Origin: Pelomonas sp. CA6
GTDB lineage: Bacteria > Pseudomonadota > Gammaproteobacteria > Burkholderiales > Burkholderiaceae_C
Direction: 5' to 3'
DNA length: 64,000 nt
Assembly: GCF_022549225.1 (NCBI RefSeq)
Contig: NZ_JAKZFD010000001.1
Coordinates: forward strand, 310,001-374,000
The translations under genes and the position numbers were made by a program. Below, one piece after another: positions 16,745 through 26,027 of this stretch. The notes below the pieces were generated by a model. The model saw nothing but the letters and a program-made list of their open reading frames with translations, searched no databases and was not told the DNA's origin. The first letter of the stretch is position 1; the number at the start of each line of letters is the position of its first letter.

Positions 16745-18790
16745 ATGAGTCAAGCCACCGTGCAGCTGCTCAACCGCGAGCAGGCCATCCTGGAATTCAA
16801 CCGCCGGGTGCTGGCCCAGGCCCAACGCGCCGATGTGCCCTTGCTGGAGCGTCTGCGCTACATCTGCATCGTCTCGTCCAACCTGGACGAGTTTTTCGAG
16901 GTCCGCTTCGCCGACATGCTGGACGCGATGCGCGATAGCGCCTCGGGCGTGAACTCGCTGGACGTGGCCCGGGTCGGGCGCGCCGCGCACGAGCTGATCG
17001 ACCAGCAGTACGCGATCTTCAACGAGCAGGTGATGCCCGCGCTGGGCCAGCAGGGCATCCAGATCCTCAACCACGCCGACCGCAACGAGGCGCAGCGGCG
17101 CTGGGTGGCGCGTTTCTTCGAGCGCGAGGTGCGGCCGCTGCTGGTGCCGGTGGGGCTGGACCCCGCCCATCCCTTCCCGCAGGTGGCGAACAAGTCGCTG
17201 CACTTCATCGCCCGGCTGACGGGCAAGGACGCGCTGGGGCGCGACAACCGCATCGCCATCGTCAAGGTGCCGCGCGTGCTGCCGCGCGTGATCAAGCTGC
17301 CGGCCCAGCTCAGCGAGGGCAAGCAGAGCTTCGTGCTGCTGACCAGCGTGATCCGCGCCCATCTGGAGGAGCTGTTCGCGGGGCGGCATGTGGAGGCCTT
17401 CTCGCAGTTCCGCGTCACGCGCGATTCAGACCTGGAGGTGGACGAGGAGGAGGTGGCGAACCTGCGCCACGCGTTGCGTTCGGGCCTGACCACGCGCCAC
17501 TTCGGCCGCGCAGTGCGGCTGGAGGTGGTCAACACCTGCCCCGAGGAGTTGTCCAGCTTCTTGCTGGAGCAGTTCGAGCTGCCGGAGGCGGCGCTGTACC
17601 GCGTCAATGGCCCGGTCAATCTGGTGCGGCTCAACGAGCTGATCGACCAGACCGAGGCAGACGAGCTGCGCTTCGCGCCGCATGAGCCGGTATGGCCGCA
17701 GCGCCGGCTGTCGCGCGGCAAGTCCATCCTGGACAAGTTGCGCGACAAGGGCGATGTGCTGCTGCACCATCCCTTCGAGAGCTTCGAGCCGGTGGTGGAG
17801 TTCCTGCGCGAGGCGGTCGAGGACCCGGACGTGCTGGCGATCAAGCAGACCATCTACCGCACCGGCAGCAAGTCGGTGCTGGGTGACCTGCTGATCGAGG
17901 CGGCGCGCCGCGGCAAGGAGGTGCTAGCGGTCGTGGAGCTGAAAGCGCGCTTCGACGAGGAGGCCAACATCAACTGGGCCGAACGGCTGGAGGCCGTGGG
18001 TGCGCAGGTGGTGTATGGCATGGTGGGCCTGAAGACCCATGCCAAGCTGCTGCTGGTGACGCGGCGCGAGGGTGGGCGGCTGCGCCGCTATGGCCATCTG
18101 TCCACCGGCAACTACAACCCCAAGACGGCGCGGCTGTACACCGATCTGGGCTATCTGACGGCCGACCCCGAGCTGACCTCGGACATGGACACTACTTTCC
18201 GCCAGCTGGCGTCGATGTCCAAGTTCAAGGCGCCGCACAAGCTGCTGCTCGCGCCCTTCAACATGCATGCGCGCATGCTGGAGCTGCTGGCGCGCACCGA
18301 GCAGGCGGCACGCCAGGGCCATGTGGCGCGGGTGGTGATCAAGACCAACGCGCTGACCGACCTGGCGCTGATCGACGCGCTGATCCGCGCCGCGCAGGCC
18401 GGCGTGCGCATCGACCTGATCGTGCGCGGCGCCTGTATGCTGCCGCCGGGCCTGCCGGGCGTCACCGACAACATCCTGGTGCGCTCGGTGGTCGGGCGCT
18501 TCCTGGAGCACTCGCGGGTGTTCTACTTCCGCTGGGGCAAGGCGGAGTCCGACGAGGCGCTGTACCTGTCCAGCGCCGACTGGATGAGCCGCAACATGCT
18601 GCGCCGCATCGAGGTGGCGTGGCCGGTGCTGGACGCCAAGCTGCGCCAGCGCGTGATTGACGAGGCCTTGCAGCCCTATCTGCACGACAGCCTGGACGCC
18701 TGGCAACTGGGGCCGGACGGCCGCAGCCAGCGCGTCAGCGAAGACGGCATCAGCGCTCAGCAGGCCCTGATGCGGCACTTCCAGGTCTGA
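16745..18790 (+). CDS. ppk: Polyphosphate kinase PPK1
   Basis: 681 residues, normal for PPK1. Makes polyphosphate from ATP. The N-terminal domain begins LNREQAILEFNRRVL, then SNLDEFFEVR; the catalytic part contains LLHHPFESFEPVVEFL, AIKQTIYRTG, the autophosphorylated histidine in YGHLSTGNYNP near residue 457 and a second conserved His in FLEHSRVFYF near 588. The start is the first in frame and fits the family. It faces the exopolyphosphatase gene tail to tail (48 bases between stops), giving a synthesis/degradation pair, and follows an LpxH-like phosphatase. Confidence 0.97.
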   Translation: MSQATVQLLNREQAILEFNRRVLAQAQRADVPLLERLRYICIVSSNLDEFFEVRFADMLDAMRDSASGVNSLDVARVGRAAHELIDQQYAIFNEQVMPALGQQGIQILNHADRNEAQRRWVARFFEREVRPLLVPVGLDPAHPFPQVANKSLHFIARLTGKDALGRDNRIAIVKVPRVLPRVIKLPAQLSEGKQSFVLLTSVIRAHLEELFAGRHVEAFSQFRVTRDSDLEVDEEEVANLRHALRSGLTTRHFGRAVRLEVVNTCPEELSSFLLEQFELPEAALYRVNGPVNLVRLNELIDQTEADELRFAPHEPVWPQRRLSRGKSILDKLRDKGDVLLHHPFESFEPVVEFLREAVEDPDVLAIKQTIYRTGSKSVLGDLLIEAARRGKEVLAVVELKARFDEEANINWAERLEAVGAQVVYGMVGLKTHAKLLLVTRREGGRLRRYGHLSTGNYNPKTARLYTDLGYLTADPELTSDMDTTFRQLASMSKFKAPHKLLLAPFNMHARMLELLARTEQAARQGHVARVVIKTNALTDLALIDALIRAAQAGVRIDLIVRGACMLPPGLPGVTDNILVRSVVGRFLEHSRVFYFRWGKAESDEALYLSSADWMSRNMLRRIEVAWPVLDAKLRQRVIDEALQPYLHDSLDAWQLGPDGRSQRVSEDGISAQQALMRHFQV

Positions 18791-18838
18791 GCCTGGCGGC
18801 CGCCGGCACACTCGCCCTCCGGCGCGCAAGCACCGGGC

Positions 18839-20359
18839 TCAGTCCTGCAGATCGAGGGTGAGCAGTTCGAGCTTGGACCAGGCCGCCATTTCCTCGCGCA
18901 GCAGGTAGTGGGCGCGAGGATGGTTCTGCGTCCAGCCCCGCGGCATGCGCACCCTGATCTGGCGGCCACGTCGCTCCAGCCGCATCGCGCGTGCGTCCAC
19001 GGCGCTGCGCGCATGGCACTTGATCACCGCCAGTCGCAGTGCCAGCAGCTGCCACAGCAGCGATTCGTCCTGCAGCTGCTCCTCCAGCTTGCGCAGTCCG
19101 CCGCGCTGGCCCAGCGCCAGGTCGCCCAGGCGGCGCAGCTGGCTTTGCGAGAAGCCGGGGGCGTCCACGTGGGCGAGCAGGTAAGCGCTGTGGCGGTGGT
19201 GGTCGTGGTGCGAGACCATCATGCCGATCTCGTGCAGCGCGGCGGCCCAGCCCAGCTCGCGCCGCAACTCGGGCGACGCGCGCGGAACGAGCTGGCGATG
19301 CAGCTGCAAGGCCACCTCCTGCACGCGCGCCGCCTGCTCTCGGTCCACGCCGAAACGCTGCTGCAGCTCGGCCGCCGAGAAGTCGCGCATGTCGTGCCCG
19401 TCGCGCACCTGCTGCGCCTCCAGTCGCTCGACCAGGTCGAAGATCACGCCCTGGCGCAGCGCGCCCTTGGCGGGCAGCAGCGCCTCGATCTCGAAATGCG
19501 TCAGCAGGGTGTAGAGGATGCACAGGCCGCCGGCAACGACGGCGCGGCGCTCTTCTTTGAGCCCCGGCAGCTGCAGCGCCTCCATGCGGCCCGCGGCCAG
19601 GCATTGCTCGATGCACCAGCGCAGTCCGTCCAGCGTGATGCGTCCGTCGGTGATGCCGCTGGCCGCCAGCAGCTGCGAGACCGCGCCGACGGTGCCGGAG
19701 GAGCCCAGCGCCTCCTGCCACACCGGGCGCGACAGATGGCGCGCGAACAGGGTCAGCGCCTCCTCGAGCTCGGCGCCGGCCGCCACCTGCGCGGCGCGGA
19801 AGGCCTCGGGCGTGAACAGCCCTTCGGGGAAGAAGCGCAGCGACAGGCTCACGCTGCCGATCTGGAAGGACTCCGCCTTCAGCGGCTGGCGCCCCTGGCC
19901 GAGGATCATTTCGGTGGAGCGTCCGCCGATGTCGATCACTAGGCGCGGCTCCTCGGCCGGCTGCAGCCGGGCCACGCCGGCATAGATCAAACGAGCTTCC
20001 TCGCGGCCGGAGATCACTTCGATGGGATGGCCGAGCACGGTCTGCGCGCGGGCCAGGAAGGCGTTGCGGTTGCGCGCCTCGCGCAGGGTCTGCGTCGCGA
20101 CCGCGCGCACGCGGCTGCCGGGCATGCCTTGCAGCCGCGTGGCGAAGCGCTGCAGGCAGTCCAGCCCGCGCTGCATCGCCGCTTCGGTCAGCATGCTCTG
20201 CTCGTCGAGGCCGGCGCCCAGGCGTACCGTTTCCTTCAGATATTCGACGCGGCGATAGCTGCCGCGGTGCATGTGGGCGATCTCCAGGCGGAAGCTGTTC
20301 GAGCCCATGTCGATGGCGGCCAGGGCCTGCGGGGCGGGAGAGGAGGACGGCATGCTCAT
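18839..20359 (-). CDS. ppx: Exopolyphosphatase / guanosine pentaphosphatase (Ppx/GppA)
   Basis: About 506 residues from the first plausible ATG (MSMPSSSPAP); an ATG six bases further in is equally possible. ASKHA-fold phosphatase that releases phosphate from polyphosphate ends or pppGpp. Motifs: AAIDMGSNSFRLEI, VISGREEARLIYAGV, LVIDIGGRSTEMILG and GSSGTVGAVSQ. The C-terminal HD-like region contains LHEIGMMVSHHDHHRHSAYL. Convergent with ppk, supporting a polyphosphate role over a purely stringent-response one. Confidence 0.93.
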   Translation of the reverse strand: MSMPSSSPAPQALAAIDMGSNSFRLEIAHMHRGSYRRVEYLKETVRLGAGLDEQSMLTEAAMQRGLDCLQRFATRLQGMPGSRVRAVATQTLREARNRNAFLARAQTVLGHPIEVISGREEARLIYAGVARLQPAEEPRLVIDIGGRSTEMILGQGRQPLKAESFQIGSVSLSLRFFPEGLFTPEAFRAAQVAAGAELEEALTLFARHLSRPVWQEALGSSGTVGAVSQLLAASGITDGRITLDGLRWCIEQCLAAGRMEALQLPGLKEERRAVVAGGLCILYTLLTHFEIEALLPAKGALRQGVIFDLVERLEAQQVRDGHDMRDFSAAELQQRFGVDREQAARVQEVALQLHRQLVPRASPELRRELGWAAALHEIGMMVSHHDHHRHSAYLLAHVDAPGFSQSQLRRLGDLALGQRGGLRKLEEQLQDESLLWQLLALRLAVIKCHARSAVDARAMRLERRGRQIRVRMPRGWTQNHPRAHYLLREEMAAWSKLELLTLDLQD

Positions 20360-20554
20360 GGGCCCGCATTGTCGCGGTTCCGCAGGGCGCCTACGCGGCT
20401 TTGTGGCGCTTTGCATGCGCAATCCCCCTGGCTGCAGGAGCTCGTCGCTGTTCCTAGAATCGGCCGCGCGTTTGCGCAGACGACGACGGGGGCAGCGCGC
20501 CCGTCGAGCCGCGCGAAGACTTCACGGCATGGCCACACCCACAGGAGCTTGAGC

Positions 20555-21427
20555 ATGGAACTACGCCAGGAACTCGACAGTCTGCTGCCCTCGCGCGGCT
20601 ATGACCGGCGCGATTTCGTCCGCACCGCGGTGGGCAGCGGCTTTGCCGCCGCGGTGCTGCCGGTGGGCGCGCAGACCCTGCGCACCGACAGCGAGGGGCT
20701 GGAGGTGGGCGAGGTGATGATCCCGGTCGGCGACTTCCGGATGCCGGCCTACCGTGCCGCGCCCCGGGGCAAGAAGCACGCGCCGGTGGTGCTGGTGGTC
20801 AGCGAGATCTTCGGCGTGCATGAGCACATCGCCGATGTGGCGCGCCGCTTCGCGAAGGCCGGCTATTTCGCGATCGCGCCCGAGCTCTTCATTCGCCAGG
20901 GCGATGCCTCGTCCTATGGCGAGATCGGCAAGCTGATGGCCGAGGTGATCGCCAAGGTGCCCGACGCCCAGGTCATGGGCGACCTGGACGCCACCGTGGC
21001 CTGGGCGCGCGCCCAGGGCGCGGACGCGTCGCGCCTGGGCGTGACTGGCTTCTGCTGGGGCGGGCGCATCACCTGGCTCTACGCGGCCCACAACCCGGCG
21101 CTGAAAGCGGGCGTGGCCTGGTATGGGCGGCTGGAGGGCCAGGAGTCGCCACTGACGCCACGCCATCCGGTCCAGCTCGCGGATCGGCTGAAAGCGCCGG
21201 TGCTGGGGCTGTACGGAGGCCAGGACGCCGGCATCCCGGTGGGCAGCCTGGCGCGCATGCAGGAGGCGCTGGCACATGGCAGTGCGGCGGCGCGGGCCAG
21301 CGAGTTCGTGCTATACAAGAATGCGCCGCATGCCTTCCATGCCGACTACCGGCCCAGCTATCGCGCCGAGGAGGCGCGCGATGGTTGGTCGCGTTGCCTG
21401 GCCTGGTTCCGCGAACACGGGGTCTGA
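20555..21427 (+). CDS. Dienelactone hydrolase family protein, exported by a Tat-like signal
   Basis: 290 residues; ATG preceded by AGGAG. The N-terminus has RRDFVRTAVGSGFAAAVLP, a twin-arginine motif followed by a hydrophobic stretch and VGAQ, so it is probably exported folded. The alpha/beta-hydrolase body carries the DLH triad: Cys in TGFCWGGRI, Asp in GGQDAGIP and His in APHAFHADY. True dienelactone hydrolases act on chloroaromatic intermediates, but no such pathway is nearby, so the substrate is unknown. A -10-like TAGAAT at 20456-20461 lies 93 bases upstream. Confidence 0.9.
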   Translation: MELRQELDSLLPSRGYDRRDFVRTAVGSGFAAAVLPVGAQTLRTDSEGLEVGEVMIPVGDFRMPAYRAAPRGKKHAPVVLVVSEIFGVHEHIADVARRFAKAGYFAIAPELFIRQGDASSYGEIGKLMAEVIAKVPDAQVMGDLDATVAWARAQGADASRLGVTGFCWGGRITWLYAAHNPALKAGVAWYGRLEGQESPLTPRHPVQLADRLKAPVLGLYGGQDAGIPVGSLARMQEALAHGSAAARASEFVLYKNAPHAFHADYRPSYRAEEARDGWSRCLAWFREHGV

Positions 21428-21582
21428 GCCGCCGCGGGCCCGCTGACGCGCCGCCTGAGGCCCAGGGAAGGCAAGGCCTGACCCCGGGGGCGGGGGCGGG
21501 GGCGCATCGCGCACCGACCCGCCGTCCCGTAAACACGGGAGGGCTTGACGAGTCTGAGAGAATCAAACGCAGACACAGTACA

Positions 21583-21608
21583 TGGCGCGCCCTGGAGCGC
21601 GCCATTTT
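21583..21608 (+). promoter_or_regulatory. Hairpin directly before the ZIP transporter start
   Basis: Perfect 8-bp inverted repeat TGGCGCGC / GCGCGCCA with a 6-base loop, followed by TTTT. It ends 4 bases before the ATG at 21613, where a ribosome site would normally be, and no Shine-Dalgarno sequence is seen. It may mask initiation or act as a terminator in the leader. Confidence 0.4.
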
Positions 21609-21612
21609 CGTC

Positions 21613-22392
21613 ATGACCCTCACCTACATCCTGATCGCAACCCTGGCCGGCGGCCTCGCCTCGGTGCTGATTGCCGCGAGCCTGACGGTCTCCCTGCTGG
21701 GCCGGGTGGTCAAGAACCTGGTGAGCCTGTCCACCGGCGTGCTGCTGGCGACTGCCCTGCTGCACGTGCTGCCAGAGGCCTTTGAGAAAGAAGGGGCCGA
21801 CCCGCACCGACTCTTCCTCACGCTGCTGGGCGGACTGATGTTCTTCTTCCTGCTGGAGAAGGCCGAGCTGTACCGGCACAGTCACCATCACGAGGACGAC
21901 GGGCATCACCATCATCACCACTTCGACCGCGAGCAGGCCGGCCGCGGCGGCCTCGCGGTGCTGGTGGGAGACGGCATTCACAACTTCTGCGACGGCATCA
22001 TCATCGCCGCGGCCTTCCTGGCCGATCACCATCTGGGCTGGGTCACCGCGATGGCCATCATCGCGCACGAGATTCCGCAGGAGGTGGGCGACTACATCGT
22101 GCTCATCAACGCCGGCTTCACGCGCACGCGCGCGCTGCTGTTCAACGCGCTGTCGGGGCTGGCGGCGGTGGCGGGGGGGCTGCTGGGCTACTTCCTGGTG
22201 GGGCCCTGGCAGGACCTGTTCCCTTATCTGCTGGTCGTGGCGTCCAGCAGCTTCGTGTATGTGGCCGTGGCCGACCTGATTCCGCAGCTGCAGCGCCGTC
22301 TGCCCTGGCGGGAGACGGCGGCGCAACTCTTGTGGCTGGCCATCGGCATTGGCACGGTGCTGCTGCTGGTGGGCAGCCAGCACGGCCACTGA
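21613..22392 (+). CDS. ZIP family divalent metal transporter
   Basis: 259 residues with about eight membrane segments. Inner-membrane transporter of zinc or related divalent metals into the cytoplasm. The metal-path motifs are present: HVLPEAF in an early segment, GDGIHNFCDG (HNxxD) and AHEIPQEVGD (HExxxE) in the fourth and fifth. A His-rich cytoplasmic loop with nine histidines in a short span (HSHHH..HHHHHH, residues about 93-107) is typical of the family. A hairpin overlaps the ribosome-binding region. Confidence 0.93.
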   Translation: MTLTYILIATLAGGLASVLIAASLTVSLLGRVVKNLVSLSTGVLLATALLHVLPEAFEKEGADPHRLFLTLLGGLMFFFLLEKAELYRHSHHHEDDGHHHHHHFDREQAGRGGLAVLVGDGIHNFCDGIIIAAAFLADHHLGWVTAMAIIAHEIPQEVGDYIVLINAGFTRTRALLFNALSGLAAVAGGLLGYFLVGPWQDLFPYLLVVASSSFVYVAVADLIPQLQRRLPWRETAAQLLWLAIGIGTVLLLVGSQHGH

Positions 22393-22485
22393 GCGGATTC
22401 CTCGCGACCTGTCGCTTCGCGTCAGGCCATCGAGGGGGCTAGAAGGCCAGGGCGCGGCCCGGGGCCTTCTTGAGCGGGCGGGTCT

Positions 22486-22920
22486 TCAGCGGACGACCAA
22501 CACCGGGATGGTGCTGTGCGTCAGCACCTTCTGGGTTTCGCTGCCCAGCAGCAGGGCCTGGAAGCCGCGGCGGCCGTGCGAGGCCATCACCACCAGGTCG
22601 GCCTGCACCCGGCCAGCATGTTCGATGATGGCTTCCCAGGCATGCAGCGCTTCCACGCTGTGCGCCTCGATCGGCACGCCGGCCGTCTTTGCGGCGGCGA
22701 CCACCTGTTGCAGACGCTCGGTCGCGATGCGCTCCTGGGCGTCGAAGAATTCCTGCGGCGGCGTGGGCTGCATCTCGGACACGGCGCTGTAGGGGAAGGG
22801 CTCCTTGACGCTGATGGCGTAGACCGTGGCGCCATGGAGCTTGGCCAGCTGGACGGCCGTCTCGACGGCCTTTTGCGTGATGTCCGAACCGTCGGTCGGA
22901 ACGATGATGCGCTTGAACAT
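22486..22920 (-). CDS. Universal stress protein (UspA family)
   Basis: 144 residues, single Usp domain. Starts MFKRIIVPTDGSD after AGGAGG. The ATP-binding signature G-2x-G-9x-G(S/T) is intact in SHGRRGFQALLLGSET near residue 113, so it is probably an ATP-binding Usp. Such proteins accumulate in stress or stationary phase. It lies downstream of sseA on the same strand with a 101-base gap and its own strong ribosome site. Confidence 0.95.
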   Translation of the reverse strand: MFKRIIVPTDGSDITQKAVETAVQLAKLHGATVYAISVKEPFPYSAVSEMQPTPPQEFFDAQERIATERLQQVVAAAKTAGVPIEAHSVEALHAWEAIIEHAGRVQADLVVMASHGRRGFQALLLGSETQKVLTHSTIPVLVVR

Positions 22921-23021
22921 GGCGATCCTCCTGTGTAGACAAAGTGTCCGGCCTTCATGCTGCCGGCCTCTTGCGCCAAGTCAAGAGCAACGCCAGGCGC
23001 TGGCGGGGTCGCTGCCCTCGA

Positions 23022-23879
23022 TCAGCCGCGCGCGACCGATCGTTCGGGGTCGGCCGACCATTCGCTCCACGAGCCGGGATAGAGCGCCGCGCCACTCAGG
23101 CCGGCATGGCGCATCGCGAGGAGGTTGTGACAGGCGGTGACGCCCGAGCCGCATTGGTGGACCACTTGTTCCGAGGCGTAAGGGGCGAGCAGCGGCAGAA
23201 ACTCTGCCTTCAGCTGTTCGGCGGGTTTGAAGCGGCCGTCGGCCTGCAGGTTGTCCTTGAAGAAGCGGTTGCGCGCGCCGGGGATGTGGCCGGCCCTGGC
23301 GTCGAGCGGCTCGACATCGCCGCGGTAGCGCTCGGGCGCCCGCGCATCGACCAGGCGCAACCGCCCCAGCTGCTGCTGCAACGCCTCGGCGTCCAGCGTG
23401 CGCTCCAACGCGGCGCTGGCCTCGAAACTGCCCGGCGTGGGCCGTGAGGGCAGCTCGGCGCTGAGCGACAAGCCCGCCGCGCGCCAGGCGGGCAGGCCAC
23501 CATCCAGCACGGCCACGGCCTCGTGGCCCAGCCAGCGCGCCAGCCACCACAGGCGCGCGGCATACATGCCCCCTTGTGCGTCATAGGCCACCAACTGGCG
23601 GCCGGCCGTCAGGCCCAGGCCGGCCAGCGTGGCGGCCAGGCGCTCGCGGTCGGGCAGGGGATGGCGGCCGCGGAAGACGCCTTGCGCATCGGTCTTGGCG
23701 CCGCTGAGATCCTCGTCCAGATGCAGATAGTGGGCGCCGGGCAGGTGGCCCTGCACATAGGCGCGTCGGCCAGCTTCGGTGTCGGCCAGGTCAAAGCTGC
23801 AGTCGATCAGCAGCGGCGCGGCGTTGCCGTTCAGCAGCGGCTGCAGCTCGGCGACGGACATCAGGGTGCGGTGGCTCAT
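23022..23879 (-). CDS. sseA: 3-mercaptopyruvate sulfurtransferase (rhodanese family)
   Basis: 285 residues with two rhodanese domains. The second has the active-site loop HQCGSGVTACHN; the CGSGVTA form (instead of CRKGV) is characteristic of mercaptopyruvate sulfurtransferases. Other landmarks are LIDCSFDLAD, GHLPGAHYLHLD, LVDARAPERYRG and GHIPGARNRFF. Start fixed by the family N-terminus at MSHRTLMS. It is 14 bases after the DMT transporter gene, so the two are likely cotranscribed. Confidence 0.93.
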   Translation of the reverse strand: MSHRTLMSVAELQPLLNGNAAPLLIDCSFDLADTEAGRRAYVQGHLPGAHYLHLDEDLSGAKTDAQGVFRGRHPLPDRERLAATLAGLGLTAGRQLVAYDAQGGMYAARLWWLARWLGHEAVAVLDGGLPAWRAAGLSLSAELPSRPTPGSFEASAALERTLDAEALQQQLGRLRLVDARAPERYRGDVEPLDARAGHIPGARNRFFKDNLQADGRFKPAEQLKAEFLPLLAPYASEQVVHQCGSGVTACHNLLAMRHAGLSGAALYPGSWSEWSADPERSVARG

Positions 23880-23893
23880 GTGTGACTCCGGGG

Positions 23894-24805
23894 TCAGGAT
23901 TCCGAAGGGGGAGGGGTGGGCTCGGGCTTGCTCGCCGCGGCCGGCGCGCTGCGTGCGCGCAGCAGGCTGGCGGCGAGTCCAGCGCCGACGATCAGCAGGA
24001 TACCGAGCAGCGCGCTCCAGCCCGGCCGGTCGCCGAACAGCAAAACGCCATAGCCGACCGAGAACGCGATGCCCAGGTATTGCAGCGACGCGTTGACCAG
24101 CGGCTTGCCGCGGCCGTAGGCGCGCGTCATCAGCAGCTGGGCCAGCGTCGCGAGCACTCCCACCGCGAGCAGCAGCAGTGCGCCCTTCAGGCTGTGGCCA
24201 TGCCAGCCGCCCTGAGTGAGCAGGCTGATCGCGCCGCCGGCCAGCGCGCCGCCCAGCGAAAAGTAAAAGACGATGCGCATCTCCGGCTCGCCGGCCCGAC
24301 CCAGCGCGGTCACCTGCAGGTAGGCCATCGCGGCCAGCATGCCGGAGGCGAGGCCGGCGAGCGCATGCCAGGCCTGGTCCTGCTGCATGGAGGGCCGCAG
24401 CACCAGCGCGACGCCCACAAAACCCAGCAGCACCGTGGCGACCAGGCGCGGGTCCACGCGCGCCGCACCCATCAGCACCGCGCCACCGATCAGGAACAGC
24501 GCCATCCAGACCGAGGACATGTAATTCAGCGTCATCGCCGTGGCCAGCGGCAACTGGCTGATCGCGTAGAACCAGAGCGACAGCGAGATGACGCCCGACA
24601 GGCTGCGCCAGAAATGCATGGCGGGCACCGTCGTGCGCAGGCTCACGCCCTGGTAGCGCGACAGCAGCGCAAGCATGCAGGTGCCCACCAGACCGCGATA
24701 CATCACGATCTCGCTCGCGCCGTAATAGGCCGACGCAAGCTTGACGCAAACACCCATGGTGGCGAACAGCAGGCTCGCCAGCGCCATCAACAGCGGAGCA
24801 GACAT
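23894..24805 (-). CDS. DMT-superfamily (EamA) transporter
   Basis: 303 residues with ten predicted membrane segments in two EamA repeats of five, followed by a charged, proline-rich tail. Begins MSAPLLMALASLLFATMG. Proteins of this family export or import small metabolites; the substrate cannot be inferred. It precedes sseA by 14 bases on the same strand, so a sulfur compound or amino acid is conceivable but unproven. Confidence 0.9.
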   Translation of the reverse strand: MSAPLLMALASLLFATMGVCVKLASAYYGASEIVMYRGLVGTCMLALLSRYQGVSLRTTVPAMHFWRSLSGVISLSLWFYAISQLPLATAMTLNYMSSVWMALFLIGGAVLMGAARVDPRLVATVLLGFVGVALVLRPSMQQDQAWHALAGLASGMLAAMAYLQVTALGRAGEPEMRIVFYFSLGGALAGGAISLLTQGGWHGHSLKGALLLLAVGVLATLAQLLMTRAYGRGKPLVNASLQYLGIAFSVGYGVLLFGDRPGWSALLGILLIVGAGLAASLLRARSAPAAASKPEPTPPPSES

Positions 24806-24844
24806 GGGGTCGGATTGTCCATCGGCCAGGCGTTTCTGCCGGGC

Positions 24845-24875
24845 ACAAGAAACAACGCCCCGCGAGGCGGGGCGT
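24845..24875 (-). terminator. Rho-independent terminator of the Rieske oxygenase gene
   Basis: Perfect 9-bp stem ACGCCCCGC / GCGGGGCGT with a 3-base loop, followed on the minus strand by TGTTTCTTG. It starts 40 bases after the stop of the Rieske gene. Confidence 0.8.
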
Positions 24876-24914
24876 GATCGGGAGCGAGGGCTCCGAAGAG
24901 ATCCAGCGGCAGGC

Positions 24915-26027
24915 TCAGTCGCGGATCTGCATCTTCGCGCGGTACCACTCGTGGAAGTGCTGCATGCCGTCTTCCATCGGGCTCTGGTAGGGGCCGACCT
25001 CGTTGTCGCCCCGCTGCATCAGCGCCTTGCGGCCTGCGTCCATGCGGATCGCGATCTCATCGTCCTCGATGCAGGTCTCCATGTAGGCGGCCTGCTGAGC
25101 CTCAACGAACTCGCGCTCGAAGGCGACGATTTCCTCGGGGTAGTAGAACTCGACGATGTTGGTGGTCTTTTGCACGCCGGTGGGGAACAACGTGGAGATC
25201 ACCAGCACGTGCGGATACCACTCCACCATGATGTTGGGGTAGTAGGTGAGCCAGATCGCGCCCTGCGTCGGCGCCTGGCCGCCATCGAAGCGCAGCACCT
25301 GTTCATGCCACATCTTGTAGATGTCGGATCCCGGCTTGGACAGCGCCTTGTTGATGCCCACCGTCTGCACCGAGTGCTCGCGGCCGAACTCCCAGGCCAG
25401 GTCGTCGCAGGTGACGAACTGGCCCAGCCCCGGGTGGAAGGGGCCGACGTGGTAGTCCTCCAGATAGACCTCGATGAAGGTCTTCCAGTTGTAGTCGCAC
25501 TCGTGGATGTGCACCTTGTCCAGCTGGTAGCCGCTGAAGTCCAGTGCCCCGCGCGGCCCCATGCCGGCAAGGTCGGCGGCGATGTCGCGGCCGTTGTCCT
25601 CAAACAGCAGGCCGTTCCATTCGCGCAGCTTGTAGCGGTTCAGGTTCAGGCAGGGATCCTGCGCAAAGTGCGGCGCGCCGATCAACTGGCCCTGCAGATC
25701 GTAGGTCCAGCGGTGCAGCGGGCAGACGATATTGCTCTTGGTGTTGCCCCGGCCCTTGAGCATCACCGCCTGGCGATGGCGGCAGATGTTGGAGATCAGC
25801 TCCAGACCCTTTGGCGTGCGCACCAGCGCGCGGCCCTCGCCCTCCTGGGGCAAGGCGTAGTAGTCGCCCACCTCCGGCACGGCCAGCGCGTGCCCGAGGT
25901 AGCGGGGACCGGGCTGAAAGATGAGTTCTTGCTCTTTGCGGAGCAGGTCCTCGTCGAAATAGGAAGAAACATGCAGCTGGGTGCGGCTGCGTTCAAGGGA
26001 ACTGAGGGAGAGGCTCAGGTCGGACAT
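24915..26027 (-). CDS. Rieske-type aromatic ring-hydroxylating oxygenase, alpha subunit-like
   Basis: 370 residues from the ATG giving MSDLSLSLSS. The Rieske 2Fe-2S ligands are in CRHRQAVM and CPLHRW; the mononuclear iron site is in EDYHVGPFH, with Glu/Asp residues around it. The protein is an oxygenase component and needs an electron-transfer partner, which is not encoded nearby. In Burkholderiales a protein like this commonly sits before xseB-ispA-dxs, so the linkage is old, but its substrate is unknown. It has its own terminator and is divergent from xseB. Confidence 0.9.
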   Translation of the reverse strand: MSDLSLSLSSLERSRTQLHVSSYFDEDLLRKEQELIFQPGPRYLGHALAVPEVGDYYALPQEGEGRALVRTPKGLELISNICRHRQAVMLKGRGNTKSNIVCPLHRWTYDLQGQLIGAPHFAQDPCLNLNRYKLREWNGLLFEDNGRDIAADLAGMGPRGALDFSGYQLDKVHIHECDYNWKTFIEVYLEDYHVGPFHPGLGQFVTCDDLAWEFGREHSVQTVGINKALSKPGSDIYKMWHEQVLRFDGGQAPTQGAIWLTYYPNIMVEWYPHVLVISTLFPTGVQKTTNIVEFYYPEEIVAFEREFVEAQQAAYMETCIEDDEIAIRMDAGRKALMQRGDNEVGPYQSPMEDGMQHFHEWYRAKMQIRD

